DNA of 64,000 bases, taken from Marinobacterium sp. (lineage in GTDB: Bacteria > Pseudomonadota > Gammaproteobacteria > Pseudomonadales > Balneatricaceae). A program made the translations under genes and the position numbers. The stretch spans positions 1 to 64,000 of the forward strand of contig JAOXSF010000035.1 in assembly GCA_025800125.1 (NCBI GenBank). Reading direction: 5' to 3'. Below, piece after piece: positions 27,322 to 35,973 of this stretch. Numbering within the stretch: the stretch's first letter is position 1; each line of letters starts with the position of its first letter. The notes under the pieces were generated by a model, which was not told the DNA's origin, searched no databases, and saw only the letters and a program-made list of their open reading frames with translations.

Positions 27322-27343
27322 CATCACCCGGTTAATCCTTCTC

Positions 27344-27375
27344 GCAGAGCCAGTATTATGCTGGCTCTGCTGTTT
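27344..27375 (+). terminator. Terminator after parC
   Basis: Ten-bp perfect stem GCAGAGCCAG/CTGGCTCTGC around a 7-nt loop, 23 nt past the stop codon, followed by TGTTTCTGG. The T-run is weak but the stem is strong. Confidence 0.7.
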
Positions 27376-27452
27376 CTGGCGCCTGCCTGCTCGACCTTGG
27401 TCTATTTTGCCGTTGATGGCGCTTTATCCATGCGGTTTTTGCGATAGGCTGG

Positions 27453-27488
27453 AAGCCGGTTCAGCTACTGTATCTGACCGGCTTTTAT
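27453..27488 (+). terminator. Second hairpin before the 187-aa gene
   Basis: AAGCCGGT(T)CAG with CTGACCGGCTT, one bulged base, followed by TTATAC; may be a back-up terminator or a leader element of the next gene. Confidence 0.5.
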
Positions 27489-27524
27489 ACACACTCAGGA
27501 ATGCTAGACGACAGGGAGTACCAG

Positions 27525-28088
27525 ATGACAGCAATGGATGCTAATACACACCTTTTTGGTCAGGTTGCGCCAACCTTGGCAATGGCGCTGGATGGCCCAT
27601 GCGCCACTATGGCGCAGAGGTTTCTGCTGGAAGGGTTGAAAACAGCAGAGGTCGATGTGGATATTCGTCAGCCGCTGCAACAGCAGGAGTGGCTGCATGA
27701 TACCCGTGTGATGCAGACCGTTCGTAAGCTGGAACAGGAATTCCAGCAGGAGATCAAAGGATTGGGGCTGACTGAAGAAGCGCTGAGAGTGCCGGATGAC
27801 AAGACTGTAACGGTGCAATTGCCGGGTACATCGTCACCTGACCAGCCGCGTTATAAACAGCGTGACCGTTATGGTCCTCAGTTATTGATGAGTGTGGTTT
27901 TTCTGGCCGCCTATTTTGCGATTCTGGCGGCGGTTATTTACATCGAAGCAAATGACAGTCTGAATATGAAAAAAGGCGAAAACTCTTTTATGGATCAGAT
28001 TCAGATTCTGATTGGTGTACTGACAGCAGGTGTAGGTCAGATTCTCAGTTACTGGTTTGGTGGCATGATGGGCTCGAAATCTGAGTGA
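27525..28088 (+). CDS. Hypothetical two-TM membrane protein
   Basis: 187 residues from ATG 27525 (GGGAG ahead). The first ~115 residues are soluble and polar with a helical stretch; two TM helices follow at about 119-140 and 158-180, with the end YWFGGMMGSKSE. The second helix and its GS-rich end resemble small phage-type holin C-termini, but there is no other phage gene nearby and the N-terminal half is much longer than in a holin, so I do not call it one. It is 51 nt upstream of a STAS protein on the same strand, so the pair is probably one transcript. Confidence 0.6.
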   Translation: MTAMDANTHLFGQVAPTLAMALDGPCATMAQRFLLEGLKTAEVDVDIRQPLQQQEWLHDTRVMQTVRKLEQEFQQEIKGLGLTEEALRVPDDKTVTVQLPGTSSPDQPRYKQRDRYGPQLLMSVVFLAAYFAILAAVIYIEANDSLNMKKGENSFMDQIQILIGVLTAGVGQILSYWFGGMMGSKSE

Positions 28089-28139
28089 GCCTTTGTGTAT
28101 AAGCCTTTGTATAAATCAGCCATGGGAGAGAATCAGGTA

Positions 28140-28472
28140 ATGATTGAGCGTAACCTGTCTGAAGATGGTGCAGCGCTAGAGCTGGTGTTTTCTGAGCGGT
28201 TCAAATTTTTTGAGGTGCAGACGCTGATCCGTGAATGTGAAAGTGTCATGACGGGAGTAGAGCGAGTGACGCTGAATATTGCTGAGCTGAAATTTATTGA
28301 TACCAGTATGTTGTCGCAGTTTATTTCCATCTACGGTGGACTAAACGATGCCGTGGGGGCTGCGAGTGATATTCAGTTCTGTATCTGTAACTGTAGCGAG
28401 CAGGCTCGTAAGGTGCTGGAGGTGTCACGGCTGGACCAGATTTTTGCGTTGGAAGGCGATCCGGTCAGCTGA
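28140..28472 (+). CDS. STAS-domain protein (anti-sigma antagonist-like)
   Basis: 110 residues forming one STAS fold: N-terminal beta hairpin ALELVFSERF, the loop VTLNIAELKFIDTSMLSQF with the conserved D/S/T site (IDTSML at 53-58), and CICNCSEQARKVLEVSRLDQIF at the end, as in SpoIIAA-like antagonists and MlaB. The site reads DTSM rather than DSSG, so phosphorylation by a partner kinase is plausible but the kinase is not next to it. Start at ATG 28140 with GGGAGAG nine bases ahead; two in-frame ATG further up exist. Pairs with the 187-aa membrane protein. Confidence 0.72.
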   Translation: MIERNLSEDGAALELVFSERFKFFEVQTLIRECESVMTGVERVTLNIAELKFIDTSMLSQFISIYGGLNDAVGAASDIQFCICNCSEQARKVLEVSRLDQIFALEGDPVS

Positions 28473-28498
28473 TATTTTCTGTAATCTGAGCACCCTGT

Positions 28499-29590
28499 TT
28501 ACTGTGGCTGTGCCATACGCCAGCGACGTAATGGCAACATGCCATGTTTTTTCAGCTGCGCCCGTAGCTGATGGTAGCTCAGCCCCAGTGCTTCAGCGCT
28601 GTCACGCTGATTGTAGTGATGGCGTTGTAGCGCTTCAATAATCAGTAGTTGTTCCAGTCTGGCGACCTGTGCGGCCAGACTGCCTTTGCTTGCAGGCTTT
28701 GTAGCGAATGTCGCCTGGCCTGGTTGTGGCGGTTCCTCTGTTTGTTCTGTCGCAGGCATATTCGGTTTGTCAGACATTTGTCTGTGGGTTGGTGAGCTGG
28801 GGATGTTCATCATCTGCCAGGGGGGAGTAAACGGATTCAGAATGATCTGATCAATCTCTGCTTCCGGGTCTTCGCTACGATAGATGCTGCGTTCCACCAC
28901 GTTTTTCAGTTCTCGGATATTGCCGGGCCAGTGGTAGCTGTCCAGTTGCGTCAGAGCATGCGGGGTAAACCCGGCAAAGAAAGGTCGTTGTAGTTCTATA
29001 CACATGGCGATGGCAAAGTGTTCTGCCAGCAGTTGTACATCGCCTTCCCGATACCGCAAGGGTGGCAGATGCAATACATCAAATGCCAGCCGGTCAAGCA
29101 GGTCTGCCCGGAATGCTCCGGTTTCAGCCATTGTGGCTATATTTTCATTGGTAGCGGCGACCAGACGCACATCAACCTGTAATGTCTGCTGGCCGCCCAG
29201 TCGTTCCAGCTCGCCGTATTCAATTACCCGCAGTAGTTTTTCCTGTACCCGTTGAGAACAGGTAGCCAGCTCATCCAGAAACAGGGTGCCACCATCAGCC
29301 CGTTCAAAACGACCTTTATGCTGGGCTGTTGCACCGGTAAAAGCGCCTTTTTCATGCCCGAACAACTCTGATTCCAGCAGAGTTTCGCTCATAGCAGCAC
29401 AATTGAGTTTGATGAAAGGCTGGTCCCAGCGTGGTGACAGAAAGTGAATGCGTTCGGCGATAAGCTCTTTGCCTGTACCCCGTTCACCCAGCACCAGAAC
29501 TGGCTTATTCAGCGTAGCAAGCCGCGATAGCCGCTCCATCAGATCCATCAGCTGAGGAGATTCACCAATCAGTGTCTTATTTAGTTTCAT
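28499..29590 (-). CDS. pspF: Psp operon transcriptional activator PspF
   Basis: Sigma-54 enhancer-binding protein of 363 residues without an N-terminal receiver domain, as in PspF. AAA+ features: Walker A GERGTGK (35-41), the sigma-54 contact GAFTGA (82-87), Walker B TLFLDE (102-107), and a C-terminal Fis-type HTH ([19 protein letters not shown]). About 40 residues longer than E. coli PspF owing to a proline-rich linker before the HTH (TQ, PPQPGQ region). Divergent from pspA, whose sigma-54 promoter it activates; PspA inhibits it by binding. Confidence 0.93.
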   Translation of the reverse strand: MKLNKTLIGESPQLMDLMERLSRLATLNKPVLVLGERGTGKELIAERIHFLSPRWDQPFIKLNCAAMSETLLESELFGHEKGAFTGATAQHKGRFERADGGTLFLDELATCSQRVQEKLLRVIEYGELERLGGQQTLQVDVRLVAATNENIATMAETGAFRADLLDRLAFDVLHLPPLRYREGDVQLLAEHFAIAMCIELQRPFFAGFTPHALTQLDSYHWPGNIRELKNVVERSIYRSEDPEAEIDQIILNPFTPPWQMMNIPSSPTHRQMSDKPNMPATEQTEEPPQPGQATFATKPASKGSLAAQVARLEQLLIIEALQRHHYNQRDSAEALGLSYHQLRAQLKKHGMLPLRRWRMAQPQ

Positions 29591-29713
29591 TGACTTATCT
29601 TTGGCTTTGAGAATTAAAAATAAGTTTATCTAACTTGTTTTATTCTGTGGTCTTAATATGAAAAAAATTGTTTTTTCTTTATAAAACAGTTGGTTATGTT
29701 GATTATGGAAGAG

Positions 29714-29730
29714 TTGGCACAGTGTTCGCT
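29714..29730 (+). promoter_or_regulatory. Sigma-54 promoter of pspA
   Basis: TTGGCACAGTGTTCGCT: -24 GG at 29716-29717 and -12 GC at 29728-29729, separated by exactly 10 bp. The context (divergent pspF and pspA) fixes the assignment. The T/A-rich block upstream (29640-29700) is a plausible PspF/IHF region. Confidence 0.85.
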
Positions 29731-29770
29731 ATTACTATAACAACGATAACGACACACTGGAGATTGAATC

Positions 29771-30442
29771 ATGGGCATATTTTCCCGCTTTCGCGATATC
29801 GTAAATGCCAATCTGAATGATCTGCTGGACCGCGCTGAAGACCCGCAGAAAATGATCCGTATGATGATTCAGGAGATGGAAGAAACTCTGGTTGAGGTAC
29901 GCAGCACATCTGCCAGAGTGATAGCCGACCGCAAAGGCCTGGAGCGCCGTATCGAAAAGCTGCGTGAAGATGTGCAGGTCTGGGAAGATAAAGCACGTCT
30001 GGCGTTGAGCCGTGATCGTGAAGACCTGGCCCGTGCTGCACTGGCAGAACAGGCCAGCCTGGCTGAAACACTGGCGCTGGCAGAGCAGGAGCTGGCAACG
30101 GTCAGCGCACACATTGCTGAACTCAATGATGAAATTGGTCAGTTGCAGAGTAAGCTCAACGATGCCAAAGCCAAACAGAAAGCTCTGGTGGTACGTGAAA
30201 AGACAGCACGTTCCCGTCTGGATATTCGCCAACGCTTCAGTCGCGATAAACTGAATGAAGCATTCGATAAGTTCGAGGCCTATGAGCGCCGTATGGATAA
30301 CCTGGAAGGTGAAGTTGAAGCCTTTGACCTGGGTGCAAAAGATCTGTCGGACGAGATCGATCAGCTGGCCCGTGATGAGCGGGTAGATGATGCGCTGGCG
30401 AAATTGCGGGCGCAGATGAAAAAAACGGATTCCTCTAACTGA
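29771..30442 (+). CDS. pspA: Phage shock protein A
   Basis: 223-residue coiled-coil ESCRT-III-like protein that binds stressed inner membrane and restrains PspF. Whole length is an amphipathic helix (MGIFSRFRDIVNANLNDLLD) followed by long coiled coils; 222 aa is the E. coli length. First gene of pspABC with a sigma-54 promoter. Confidence 0.96.
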   Translation: MGIFSRFRDIVNANLNDLLDRAEDPQKMIRMMIQEMEETLVEVRSTSARVIADRKGLERRIEKLREDVQVWEDKARLALSRDREDLARAALAEQASLAETLALAEQELATVSAHIAELNDEIGQLQSKLNDAKAKQKALVVREKTARSRLDIRQRFSRDKLNEAFDKFEAYERRMDNLEGEVEAFDLGAKDLSDEIDQLARDERVDDALAKLRAQMKKTDSSN

Positions 30443-30469
30443 ATCTTCTGACTGACAGGTAACTGAACT

Positions 30470-30730
30470 ATGTCTGGACTGGTGTTTTTTTTCGTGCCGA
30501 CGGTGATCTTTATGGGGCTGATAGCACCGCTATGGTTGCTGCTGCACTATCTCAGCAAAGGGCGCGCGTCGAAGGGATTATCGGCCGCAGACCGTCAGGA
30601 GCTGGAAGCGGCACTGGCGCTGGTCGACAGACTTGAAGATCGTATCGAGACGCTGGAGACCATTCTTGATGCACAGCACAGCGACTGGCGTCGTTACGAT
30701 GCCAGTCGTGAATCGCAACGGAGGTCATAA
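30470..30730 (+). CDS. pspB: Phage shock protein B
   Basis: 86-residue membrane protein: one TM (6-26, FFVPTVIFMGLIAPLWLLLHYL) and a coiled cytosolic tail. Its stop TAA overlaps the pspC start by one base. Works with PspC to release PspA from PspF under membrane stress. Confidence 0.93.
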   Translation: MSGLVFFFVPTVIFMGLIAPLWLLLHYLSKGRASKGLSAADRQELEAALALVDRLEDRIETLETILDAQHSDWRRYDASRESQRRS

Positions 30731-31140
30731 TGTTTGAAGGTAAACGTAACGGCTACGACATCAATCTTTACCGTAGCCCGGATAATAACTGGATTGCCGG
30801 TGTTTGTGGCGGTATTGCCGAGAATACCGGCTGGCCCATCTGGCTGGTGCGGCTGGTAGCGCTGATGCTGTTTTCGATTACCGGCATGTTTGCGGTACTG
30901 ACCTATTTTGTTGCGGTCATCATGCTGAAAAAACGTACGGTATCTTTTGATGCACAACCCGGAGCTTACCGGCGACAGCCTAATCTCAAGGATGCTGTAT
31001 TCACCTATAACGATACGCCGGGACAGCAGGCAAAAGAACTGCATCAGCGTATGAAAACGCTGGATCATCGGCTGCAGAAAATGGAAACCTATGTTACCTC
31101 CCGGCGTTTCCAGTTCGATCAGGAAATGAAGCGTTCCTGA
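30730..31140 (+). CDS. pspC: Phage shock protein C
   Basis: 136 residues; PspC domain with DNNWIAGVCGGIAENTGW signature (19-36) and a membrane helix ending IMLKKR (40-72), then a cytosolic tail. Overlaps the end of pspB by one base and ends the operon, which has a terminator at 31157. Confidence 0.94.
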   Translation: MFEGKRNGYDINLYRSPDNNWIAGVCGGIAENTGWPIWLVRLVALMLFSITGMFAVLTYFVAVIMLKKRTVSFDAQPGAYRRQPNLKDAVFTYNDTPGQQAKELHQRMKTLDHRLQKMETYVTSRRFQFDQEMKRS

Positions 31141-31156
31141 TTGCCCCTGATGCAGT

Positions 31157-31195
31157 AAGCGGTGGAGAGCTTTCTGGTTCCTGCCGCTTTTTCTT
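31157..31195 (+). terminator. Terminator after pspABC
   Basis: AAGCGG (31157-31162) pairs with CCGCTT (31184-31189), an inner pairing closes the loop, and a T-rich run follows. The rest of the 324-nt gap to the next gene holds no gene I can support. Confidence 0.6.
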
Positions 31196-31464
31196 TTCCG
31201 GCCTTGCCTGTTCAGGTGTTACTGGTCCGGTAATTGTTCGGATGCTTGCCTGTCCCCTACCTGTTTCCCACCGATAACAGTGTCATGCGGTTGCAAAATA
31301 AACAGTTTGTGTATATTTGCGCCTTTTCTGCTGGTAATTCTCCGATATTAGAGGTGTATACTGGGGACGATGTGCTGAAAGCAGAGCAGTGCCAGTCTGG
31401 CTGCAGCGTAACTGCTGCTAGCAGGGCTTTCAGCTGGATGTACAGTGGAAAAAGGATTAGCACG

Positions 31465-32553
31465 ATGACAGAGCTGTCGCTACCGACTCCCGGGCTGGAT
31501 GACCTTCTGGCCAGTAACAGTCGTCCGGTGCAGACATTGGAAGAATTGCACCATACGGTTCAGGGAGCGATTACCCTTGAATTTTCAGCCATTGCGCCCT
31601 GTATGACGGCGCTATGGTCAATTTGCCAGCCGGATAGCAAGGCTGCCCGTTTTATTCATGGTCGGGTCTTTCATAAATTGGCCCGTGTCTATCAGATGGC
31701 TAATTTGCTGCTGGCAGTTGGTGGTGTACCTAAGTTCAGCAGTGTCCATGCGCCGGTTTATCCCAGTCGAATTCCTGCCAGCCAGGGCGATGAAGCCGTT
31801 TGTCTGACGTTGGGTGCTGCAGATCAGCATTTTTACAGTACGTTGCTGCCATTGCTGGCAACCTGCTCAAGCGCTGAAACGCCAGATGACGGTGCTGTCA
31901 TTGAAACCGTCGGCCAGTTCTACAAATTGATTGAAGATGGTCTGGTGGTGCTTGAAGAACAGGCACAATTGCAGGGTGAGACCATTTTCAATACCACCCC
32001 GGGTTACCGTCAGGCATCAGGTATGGGGTATGGTGTTGAAGATTATCCGCTGACGATGGTTACTAATCTCAGACAGGCACATCAGGTATTACGCCAGCTG
32101 GTTGGTGAGATTGATCCTGATGAACAGCTGATACCTGCTGAGTTGGTGGCATTGGGGCGGCAGGGTGCTGAATTACCGCGAACTATTCCGCTTGTGTCCA
32201 GTGACAGTGTTATGCAGTGGCCCGAATCTGCACAGCAGTTGGCCCGGTTGTTTGATGGCTGTTACTCGGAGCTGGTGCGGGTGCTGGAGCGCAGTTTCGA
32301 AACTGACGAACGTATGCATCAGCGTTATCTGGCTATCGCTCGACCGTTGATGCGTGATGTATTACCCGCATTGGCACAATTACTGATGCAGCAGCCGGTT
32401 TTCCCTGACGAGCACAGATGTGCTTTGCCATTGTGGCGTTACTCACTGACATCACTGGAGAAAAGTTGCCAGCAGACGCGTCAATTGCTTCAGTCAGAGT
32501 ATGACTGTGAACTGTCACAGTCACTGATAGAACAGCTTGAAGTGTTGTGCTGA
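31465..32553 (+). CDS. Ferritin-like domain protein with altered iron-site residues
   Basis: 362 residues from ATG 31465 (AAAGGA site); the longer frame from 31234 has no ribosome site and an odd N-terminus. It resembles the VioB-like ferritin-like domain family: the helix EFSAIAPCMTALWSI, then VYQMANLLLAVGG and YPSRIPASQGDEAV, and later TVGQFYKLIEDGLVVLEEQ. In that family the first helix reads EHATIPPY and the third carries an E-E-M-x-H iron motif; here the third reads RVFHKLARVYQM, so acidic ligands and histidine look lost. Iron binding is therefore doubtful and the role may be structural. It is convergent with an Lrp regulator. Confidence 0.55.
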   Translation: MTELSLPTPGLDDLLASNSRPVQTLEELHHTVQGAITLEFSAIAPCMTALWSICQPDSKAARFIHGRVFHKLARVYQMANLLLAVGGVPKFSSVHAPVYPSRIPASQGDEAVCLTLGAADQHFYSTLLPLLATCSSAETPDDGAVIETVGQFYKLIEDGLVVLEEQAQLQGETIFNTTPGYRQASGMGYGVEDYPLTMVTNLRQAHQVLRQLVGEIDPDEQLIPAELVALGRQGAELPRTIPLVSSDSVMQWPESAQQLARLFDGCYSELVRVLERSFETDERMHQRYLAIARPLMRDVLPALAQLLMQQPVFPDEHRCALPLWRYSLTSLEKSCQQTRQLLQSEYDCELSQSLIEQLEVLC

Positions 32554-32575
32554 ACTGAAGCGGTGTTCCGTTTGT

Positions 32576-33079
32576 TTAATCTGATTGCTGGCTGCTGAGT
32601 TGCGCATAGTTCAGAGGCAGGGCCGTTTTATCTACTACCTTGCGCATTCTGAAAGATGATTTTACGCCGGAAACCCCTTTGATCTGAGTGATCTGGCCGA
32701 GCAGTATGTCGTGATAGCGATCCATATCCGGTACGGCCAGTTTGAGCTGATAGTCCGCATCATGGCCCGTAATCAGATAGCATTCCAGCACTTCCGGGAT
32801 GGTTGCGATCTCTGTCTCGAACGCTTTAAAGCGTTCCGGGATATGCTTATCCATGCTGATATGCAGTATCACAATCAGATTCAGTTCCAGGGCGCGTTCA
32901 TTCAGCCGTACGACCCGCTTCTGAATAATGTCCTGTTCTTCCAGATTTTTGACTCGCCGTGAACATGGCGCAGCTGTTAGCCCTACCCGTTCTGCCAGTT
33001 GCTGATTAGACAGACCACCATCAAGTTGTAGTTGCTCCAGAATTTTTATATCAAAACGATCCATACGATAGGGTTTCAC
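32576..33079 (-). CDS. Lrp/AsnC family transcriptional regulator
   Basis: 167 residues. N-terminal winged HTH (FDIKILEQLQLDGGLSNQQLAERVGLTAAPCSRRVKNLEEQ) and C-terminal RAM effector domain (VILHISMDKHIPERFKAFETE ... GHDADYQLKLAV), octameric amino-acid-responsive regulator fold. GTG 33079 is the start: AGGAGA is six bases ahead. Divergent from leuA by 404 nt that contain three repeats of its likely operator. Likely autoregulates and may sense leucine-family amino acids; that is inference. Confidence 0.88.
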   Translation of the reverse strand: MKPYRMDRFDIKILEQLQLDGGLSNQQLAERVGLTAAPCSRRVKNLEEQDIIQKRVVRLNERALELNLIVILHISMDKHIPERFKAFETEIATIPEVLECYLITGHDADYQLKLAVPDMDRYHDILLGQITQIKGVSGVKSSFRMRKVVDKTALPLNYAQLSSQQSD

Positions 33080-33092
33080 CTGCTTCTCCTGC

Positions 33093-33183
33093 TGCGCAAT
33101 TTTTTATATCAATTATACCAGATATTGCTGTTTTTATTGCGCAATATGTTTTGAAGTTGCTGATGTAGATCGGTAATTGCGCG
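33093..33183. promoter_or_regulatory. Three ATTGCGCAAT-type motifs between the Lrp-type regulator and leuA
   Basis: TGCGCAAT (33093), perfect palindrome ATTGCGCAAT (33136-33145) and ATTGCGCG (33176-33183), centres about 45 and 40 bp apart, as expected for Lrp-type octamers wrapping DNA. A TATAAT hexamer (33194-33199) follows the third. Proposed as the operator of the adjacent regulator. The rest of the gap holds hairpins (see next entry). Confidence 0.55.
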
Positions 33184-33254
33184 GCTATATCCCTATAATT
33201 TTCCTCGTTGGTTAGCGCGGCTGACCTTCTGAATCCTGAGCAGTACTTTAAACT

Positions 33255-33413
33255 GTGCAGGCCAATCAGCCTGCACTGGGGCACGCGCCATAAGCGTACG
33301 TTACCGGTCTGTCTCTACCGCCTATCGGGCGGTGTTCTGCATTCCAGAAGAATGTTTCCTCTGCGTCCGGCCGGTACGGCAGGCCTGGCCGAGCGCAGAA
33401 AAGTCTGACTTTT
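33255..33413 (+). other. Leader region of leuA with several hairpins
   Basis: Transcript candidates: 8-bp GTGCAGGC/GCCTGCAC (33255-33276), ACCGCC/GGCGGT (about 33319-33334), CATTC/GAATG, a long-armed TCTGCG/CGCAGA element (about 33360-33400) and AAAAGT/ACTTTT after it. Suggests an attenuator or other leader. A 66-codon frame crosses it but shows no leucine run. leuA's start is at 33484 with AGGA nine bases ahead. Confidence 0.35.
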
Positions 33414-33483
33414 AGCCATTACCAATATTGCTCGTAAATTATCCACTACTCGTATTAATCATCGCCCGTACAGGACATGCGCC

Positions 33484-35178
33484 ATGTTTGACCATCGTAA
33501 ATATCGCCCGTTTCAGCCTATTCGCCTGATTGATCGTTGTTGGCCGGATCAGCAGATTACCGCAGCGCCTCAGTGGTGCAGCGTGGATCTACGCGATGGA
33601 AATCAGGCGCTGATCAATCCGATGAATATCGAGCAGAAAACTCGCATGTTTGAGTTGCTGGTCAAACTGGGCTTCAAAGAGATTGAAGTGGGTTTTCCGT
33701 CTGCATCACAACCAGACTTTGATTTTGTACGTAAGTTGATCGAAGAAAACCGTGTGCCAGATGATGTAACCCTGCAAGTACTGACCCAGGCCCGTGAAGA
33801 CCTGATCAGCCGAACCTATGAGGCGCTGGAGGATGCAAAGCAGGCCATCGTGCATGTATATAACTCGACCTCGACAGTACAGCGTGAGCAGGTGTTTGGG
33901 CGTGATCGTGAAGGTATCAAGCAGATCGCGGTACAGGGTGCGCGCTGGGTGCGTGACTATGCAGCACGTTATCCACAGACACAGTGGGGCTTCCAGTATT
34001 CTCCGGAAAGCTTTACCGGTACCGAGCTGGATTACGCTGTTGAAGTCTGTGATGCCGTCATCGCTGAATGGCAGCCACAGAGAGGTCAGCCGGTTATTAT
34101 CAATCTGCCAGCGACAGTAGAGATGTCTACGCCCAATGTCTTTGCGGATCAGATAGAGTGGTTCTGCCGTCATGTTTCCCAGCGTGAGCACATTGTTATC
34201 AGCCTGCATACACATAATGATCGTGGTTGTGGTGTGGCTGCGGCAGAGCTGGGTGTGATGGCTGGTGCTGACCGTATTGAAGGTACTTTGCTGGGTAATG
34301 GTGAGCGTACAGGCAATATGGACATTGTCACTATGGGGATGAATCTGTATTCCCAGGGGATTGATCCACAGCTTGATTTTTCTGATATCTGCGAGATTAT
34401 CGAGGTTGTCGAGTATTGCACCGAATTGCCGGTGTCGGCCCGTCATCCCTGGGCCGGTGAGCTGGTCTATACTGCTTTTTCTGGCAGCCATCAGGATGCT
34501 ATTCGTAAGTCGATGAGCTATCACGAGCAGCATGGCAAGCTGGACAGTCACTGGGATGTTGCTTATCTGCCAATTGACCCGCGTGATATTGGTCGTGAAT
34601 ATGAAGCGGTTGTACGTATCAATAGTCAGAGTGGCAAGGGTGGTGTTGCACTGGTGCTGGAACGTGATTTTGGTATTGAGTTGCCGAAATGGATGCATGC
34701 TGAAGTCAGTCAGGTAGTACAGAAAGCCGCTGAAGATTCAGGGTTGGAGGTGTCTTCTGCCACCATTCGAGAGTTGTTTGAGACAAGCTTTACCGCTGTT
34801 GATGAGGCCTGGCAGTTACAGGGCTATGAAGTACAGACCACTGAACACCAGGTTCAGGCGCGTTTTGATGTGGCCGGTAACCGCTTGCTGGGCATGGGTG
34901 CGGGGGTACTGGAAGCACTTTGTGATGCACTGAGTCAGCGCTATAAAGTAGCAATTGATGTGCAGCAATTTGATCAGCATGCGATCAGTCAGGGTACTGA
35001 TGCCCGTGCATTGTCTGCCATGGCAGTGCAGATTGGTGAGCAGCGTAGTACTGCGGTGGCAATTGATGAAGACAGCTCTGCTGCAACCTTGCAGGCATTG
35101 TTGACTGCTTTTGGCAGTGTTAGCCACAATATCAATGCTGTTGCTGAAGCAAATGCTGTTGCTGAAGAAGTGGCCTGA
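33484..35178 (+). CDS. leuA: 2-isopropylmalate synthase
   Basis: First step of leucine biosynthesis (acetyl-CoA + 2-oxoisovalerate). 564 residues, the long LeuA2 type. HMGL-like TIM barrel starting with WCSVDLRDGNQAL (catalytic Arg/Asp), HTHNDRGCGVAAAELG with metal-binding HxH, and a C-terminal regulatory domain for leucine feedback (from about 440). Ends in an 11-bp stem hairpin at 35218-35243 that may serve both this and the convergent gene. Confidence 0.95.
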   Translation: MFDHRKYRPFQPIRLIDRCWPDQQITAAPQWCSVDLRDGNQALINPMNIEQKTRMFELLVKLGFKEIEVGFPSASQPDFDFVRKLIEENRVPDDVTLQVLTQAREDLISRTYEALEDAKQAIVHVYNSTSTVQREQVFGRDREGIKQIAVQGARWVRDYAARYPQTQWGFQYSPESFTGTELDYAVEVCDAVIAEWQPQRGQPVIINLPATVEMSTPNVFADQIEWFCRHVSQREHIVISLHTHNDRGCGVAAAELGVMAGADRIEGTLLGNGERTGNMDIVTMGMNLYSQGIDPQLDFSDICEIIEVVEYCTELPVSARHPWAGELVYTAFSGSHQDAIRKSMSYHEQHGKLDSHWDVAYLPIDPRDIGREYEAVVRINSQSGKGGVALVLERDFGIELPKWMHAEVSQVVQKAAEDSGLEVSSATIRELFETSFTAVDEAWQLQGYEVQTTEHQVQARFDVAGNRLLGMGAGVLEALCDALSQRYKVAIDVQQFDQHAISQGTDARALSAMAVQIGEQRSTAVAIDEDSSAATLQALLTAFGSVSHNINAVAEANAVAEEVA

Positions 35179-35272
35179 TGCGTCGGGAATAGCATATCAG
35201 GCCGTGCTGGATAATAGCCCCCGCTCTGTGTGCAGAGTGGGGGGTATGCGTCGGGGAGCAATATGTCAGGCG
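35178..35272. repeat. Hairpin flanked by an imperfect ~26-nt direct repeat
   Basis: Between the convergent leuA and AhpD-like genes. The stem is CCCCCGCTCTG/CAGAGTGGGGG (35218-35228/35233-35243, one wobble, TGTG loop). On either side, ATGCGTCGGGAATAGCATAT and ATGCGTCGGGGAGCAATATG (35178 and 35246) followed by CAGGC are near copies. No T-run, so the termination role is unsure. Confidence 0.5.
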
Positions 35273-35805
35273 AACGCTTTAAAACGTTCATCCAGTGGTG
35301 TATCTGCTACGTGGTTGGTGTAGTTGCTCATAACCTTCTGTGCCATGCCCAGAATAATTTCCAGTACTTGCTGCTGACCATAACCGGCTGCATAGAAAGC
35401 GTTCAGTTGTGCCTCATCAATTACACCCCGGCCACGGATCATAGCCAGTGTTGTCTCGCGTAATGCTTCCAGCTTCGGATCTGCCAGTGGTGTTTTCTCC
35501 CGCAGGGCCTGGGTAATTGCAGGGTCTACCTTCATCATGTCAGCAATCAGTGTGTGAGCCGGCACACAATAGTGACATTGATGCTCCACATTGATGCTCT
35601 GCCAGACAACGGTCAGCTCTTCCTTGTTAAAGGATGTTTCCATGAACAGTTTATGCAGTACTTGGTAGCCTTCCAGCAATTGTGGGGATTCTGCCATTAC
35701 GGCATGCAGGCCTGGAATGCTGCCAAAACCACGGATCGAGTTTTCCAGTAGTGGTTTGCTGGCTGCCGGTGCACTGCTCAGATCGTGCTGTTTGAAGTTG
35801 CTCAT
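35266..35805 (-). CDS. Carboxymuconolactone decarboxylase / AhpD-like protein
   Basis: 179 residues, AhpD-like fold of the CMD family. The redox motif CHYCVPAH (C-x2-C with H four residues on) sits near residue 77. Likely a peroxidase or alkylhydroperoxidase-like enzyme. GAGGAG lies six bases ahead of the ATG. Divergent from a TetR gene with a palindrome midway; a local detox module is the simplest reading. Confidence 0.85.
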   Translation of the reverse strand: MSNFKQHDLSSAPAASKPLLENSIRGFGSIPGLHAVMAESPQLLEGYQVLHKLFMETSFNKEELTVVWQSINVEHQCHYCVPAHTLIADMMKVDPAITQALREKTPLADPKLEALRETTLAMIRGRGVIDEAQLNAFYAAGYGQQQVLEIILGMAQKVMSNYTNHVADTPLDERFKAFA

Positions 35806-35973
35806 GGTCTGCTCCTCTATGATGCCGGTAGGTAATACGTGTCAGCGGTAGCATTCGCCTCAAGTGGCTTCTCTTACTCATGGCTTCTTTTACTGATGAG
35901 TGGAGGAGGCTGAATGGTATTTATTACACGACATTTGTAATGCAAGACTTCCTGGGGATAGTGCCTACAGTAT

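Noticed and set aside
27525-28088. Phage holin
   Set aside because: Only the C-terminal helix resembles holins; long soluble N-terminus and no phage genes around.
31234-31464. Longer N-terminus of the ferritin-like protein
   Set aside because: No ribosome site, cysteine-rich odd peptide; ATG 31465 has AAAGGA and matches the family start better.
33208-33408. 66-codon frame as a leucine leader peptide for leuA
   Set aside because: No run of leucine codons and no good ribosome site; it only crosses the hairpins.
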